Source of the DNA: Calditrichota bacterium
Lineage (GTDB): Bacteria; Calditrichota; Calditrichia; RBG-13-44-9
Length of the DNA: 6,114 bases
Direction of reading: 5' to 3'
NCBI GenBank assembly: GCA_016934605.1
Contig: JAFGSO010000219.1
Span: 1 to 6,114 of the forward strand
The position numbers were made by a program, and so were the translations under genes. Below are positions 5,754-6,114 of the stretch, one piece after another. Below the pieces are notes generated by a model that searched no databases, was not told where the DNA came from, and was given only the letters and a program-made list of their open reading frames with translations. Positions within the stretch are counted from its first letter, which is position 1. Every line of letters begins with the position of its first letter.

Positions 5754-5837
5754 TTAGGAGTCAGGATTCGGAAATCAGGTGTCAGGAGCCAGTTGGCAGT
5801 CTGCAGTCTGCAAAAAAAAGGACCCAGGAACCAGGAT
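5754..5837 (+). repeat. Heptanucleotide-phased array, consensus YCAGNNN
   Basis: Twelve units in continuous 7-nt register: TTAGGAG, TCAGGAT, TCGGAAA, TCAGGTG, TCAGGAG, CCAGTTG, GCAGTCT, GCAGTCT, GCAAAAA, AAAGGAC, CCAGGAA, CCAGGAT. The register survives through two degenerate units. It shares CAGGAT and CCAGTTG units with the arrays at 42-69 and 130-213, so these are the same repeat family at the other end of the locus. Confidence 0.65.
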
Positions 5838-5903
5838 TCAAATTTTAGACAATAAAAAAGAAGTAATAAATTGCTAATATTAACAATCTTGAGCTAATAA
5901 GGC

Positions 5904-5966
5904 AATTCCCCCTTTTGTAAAGTGCCTGTCCGGCTGGCGCCAGCCAGTCAGAGGGGTGGGGGATTT
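5904..5966. repeat. C-run/G-run inverted repeat, copy 3, with internal 14-bp palindrome
   Basis: CCCCCTTTTG (from 5908) and GAGGGGTGGGGGATTTTG (5951-5968) flank the perfect palindrome GGCTGGCGCCAGCC (5932-5945). The outer runs and the ATTTTG edge match copies 1 and 2, while the palindromic centre is absent from them. This suggests either a longer ancestral element or a nested insertion. Confidence 0.55.
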
Positions 5967-6037
5967 TGTTTACCTCTCTCATGGCAAAATGATCATACCG
6001 GATGACAAACCCGGAGTTTCTGATGGTGACAAACCAA

Positions 6038-6114
6038 GCCCCGATAGGGGCGACATGTTTATAGTAAAAGATATAACCATAACAGGTGAAACCGCGTAGC
6101 GGTGACATGTTAAA
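6038..6114 (+). repeat. Two hairpin-GACATGTT units at the right edge
   Basis: GCCCC-GATA-GGGGC (6038-6051) is followed by GACATGTTT. Fifty-two bp later ACCGC-GTA-GCGGT (6091-6103) is followed by GACATGTT. The stems differ in sequence while the trailing 8-mer is conserved, the pattern of a dispersed hairpin repeat with compensating changes. The second unit runs to the window end and may continue beyond it. Confidence 0.6.

Larger units (their letters stand above)
5453..6114. other. 662-bp gene-free region upstream of the operon
   Basis: No convincing gene was found on either strand. It holds the operon promoter, the 12-bp palindrome, a structured element with a T-run, the ATAGTGCAT direct repeats, the YCAGNNN array, C/G inverted repeat copy 3 and the hairpin-GACATGTT units. 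Short open frames here (plus 5586-5855, minus 5845-6108) run through these repeats and are regarded as spurious. Confidence 0.65.

Noticed and set aside
5792..5812. Sigma54 (-24/-12) promoter suggested by TTGGCAG and CTGCA
   Set aside because: The GG and GC elements are not separated by the required 10 nt, and the segment belongs to the heptamer array.
5586..5855. Open frame of 89 codons on the plus strand
   Set aside because: It begins inside a hairpin loop and its last third is the heptamer array. No family resemblance and no promoter or ribosome site were seen, so it was judged spurious.
5845..6108. Open frame of 87 codons on the minus strand
   Set aside because: It runs through the hairpin-GACATGTT units and the C/G inverted repeat. 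Its translation is explained by repeat DNA, with no recognisable domain and no ribosome binding site.

Overview
The window carries one compact signalling locus on the minus strand, with repeat-rich non-coding DNA at both ends and in the middle. In transcription order (right to left) the genes are: an exported family 5 extracellular solute-binding protein (3791-5452), a membrane histidine kinase with a dCache-like extracytoplasmic sensor (1973-3787), and an NtrC-type sigma54-dependent response regulator (261-1652). The first two are separated by only 3 nt, so they are almost certainly co-transcribed and probably translationally coupled. The regulator follows after a 320-bp gap filled with repeats. 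No permease or ATPase of an ABC importer is present, so the binding protein may work as a sensory partner of the kinase rather than as a transporter subunit.

Expected flow of information: the binding protein captures a peptide-like or other small ligand outside the cytoplasmic membrane. The kinase senses the ligand, or the ligand-loaded protein, through its extracytoplasmic domain and autophosphorylates on His387. It then passes the phosphate to Asp53 of the regulator, which remodels sigma54 RNA polymerase at target promoters. I did not notice a convincing -24/-12 promoter in the window, so the targets probably lie elsewhere.

The three gene-free stretches (1-260, 1653-1972, 5453-6114) hold several repeat types. 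One is a set of heptanucleotide-phased arrays built on CCAGNNN or YCAGNNN. Another is a nine-copy octanucleotide array, YTATACCC, which is G-run-rich on the transcribed strand. The others are three copies of a C-run/G-run inverted repeat and two hairpin-GACATGTT units at the right edge. A good sigma70-like promoter lies just upstream of the binding-protein gene.

Organism: a Gram-negative-type bacterium, judging from the exported binding protein and the kinase architecture. Base composition looks moderate (GC in the 40s by eye). The dispersed short repeats, together with a kinase F-box reading FEFYYTTK, resemble what I know from uncultured FCB-group or neighbouring lineages (Calditrichota/KSB1-like). 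This placement is a low-confidence inference and no marker gene is present to confirm it.
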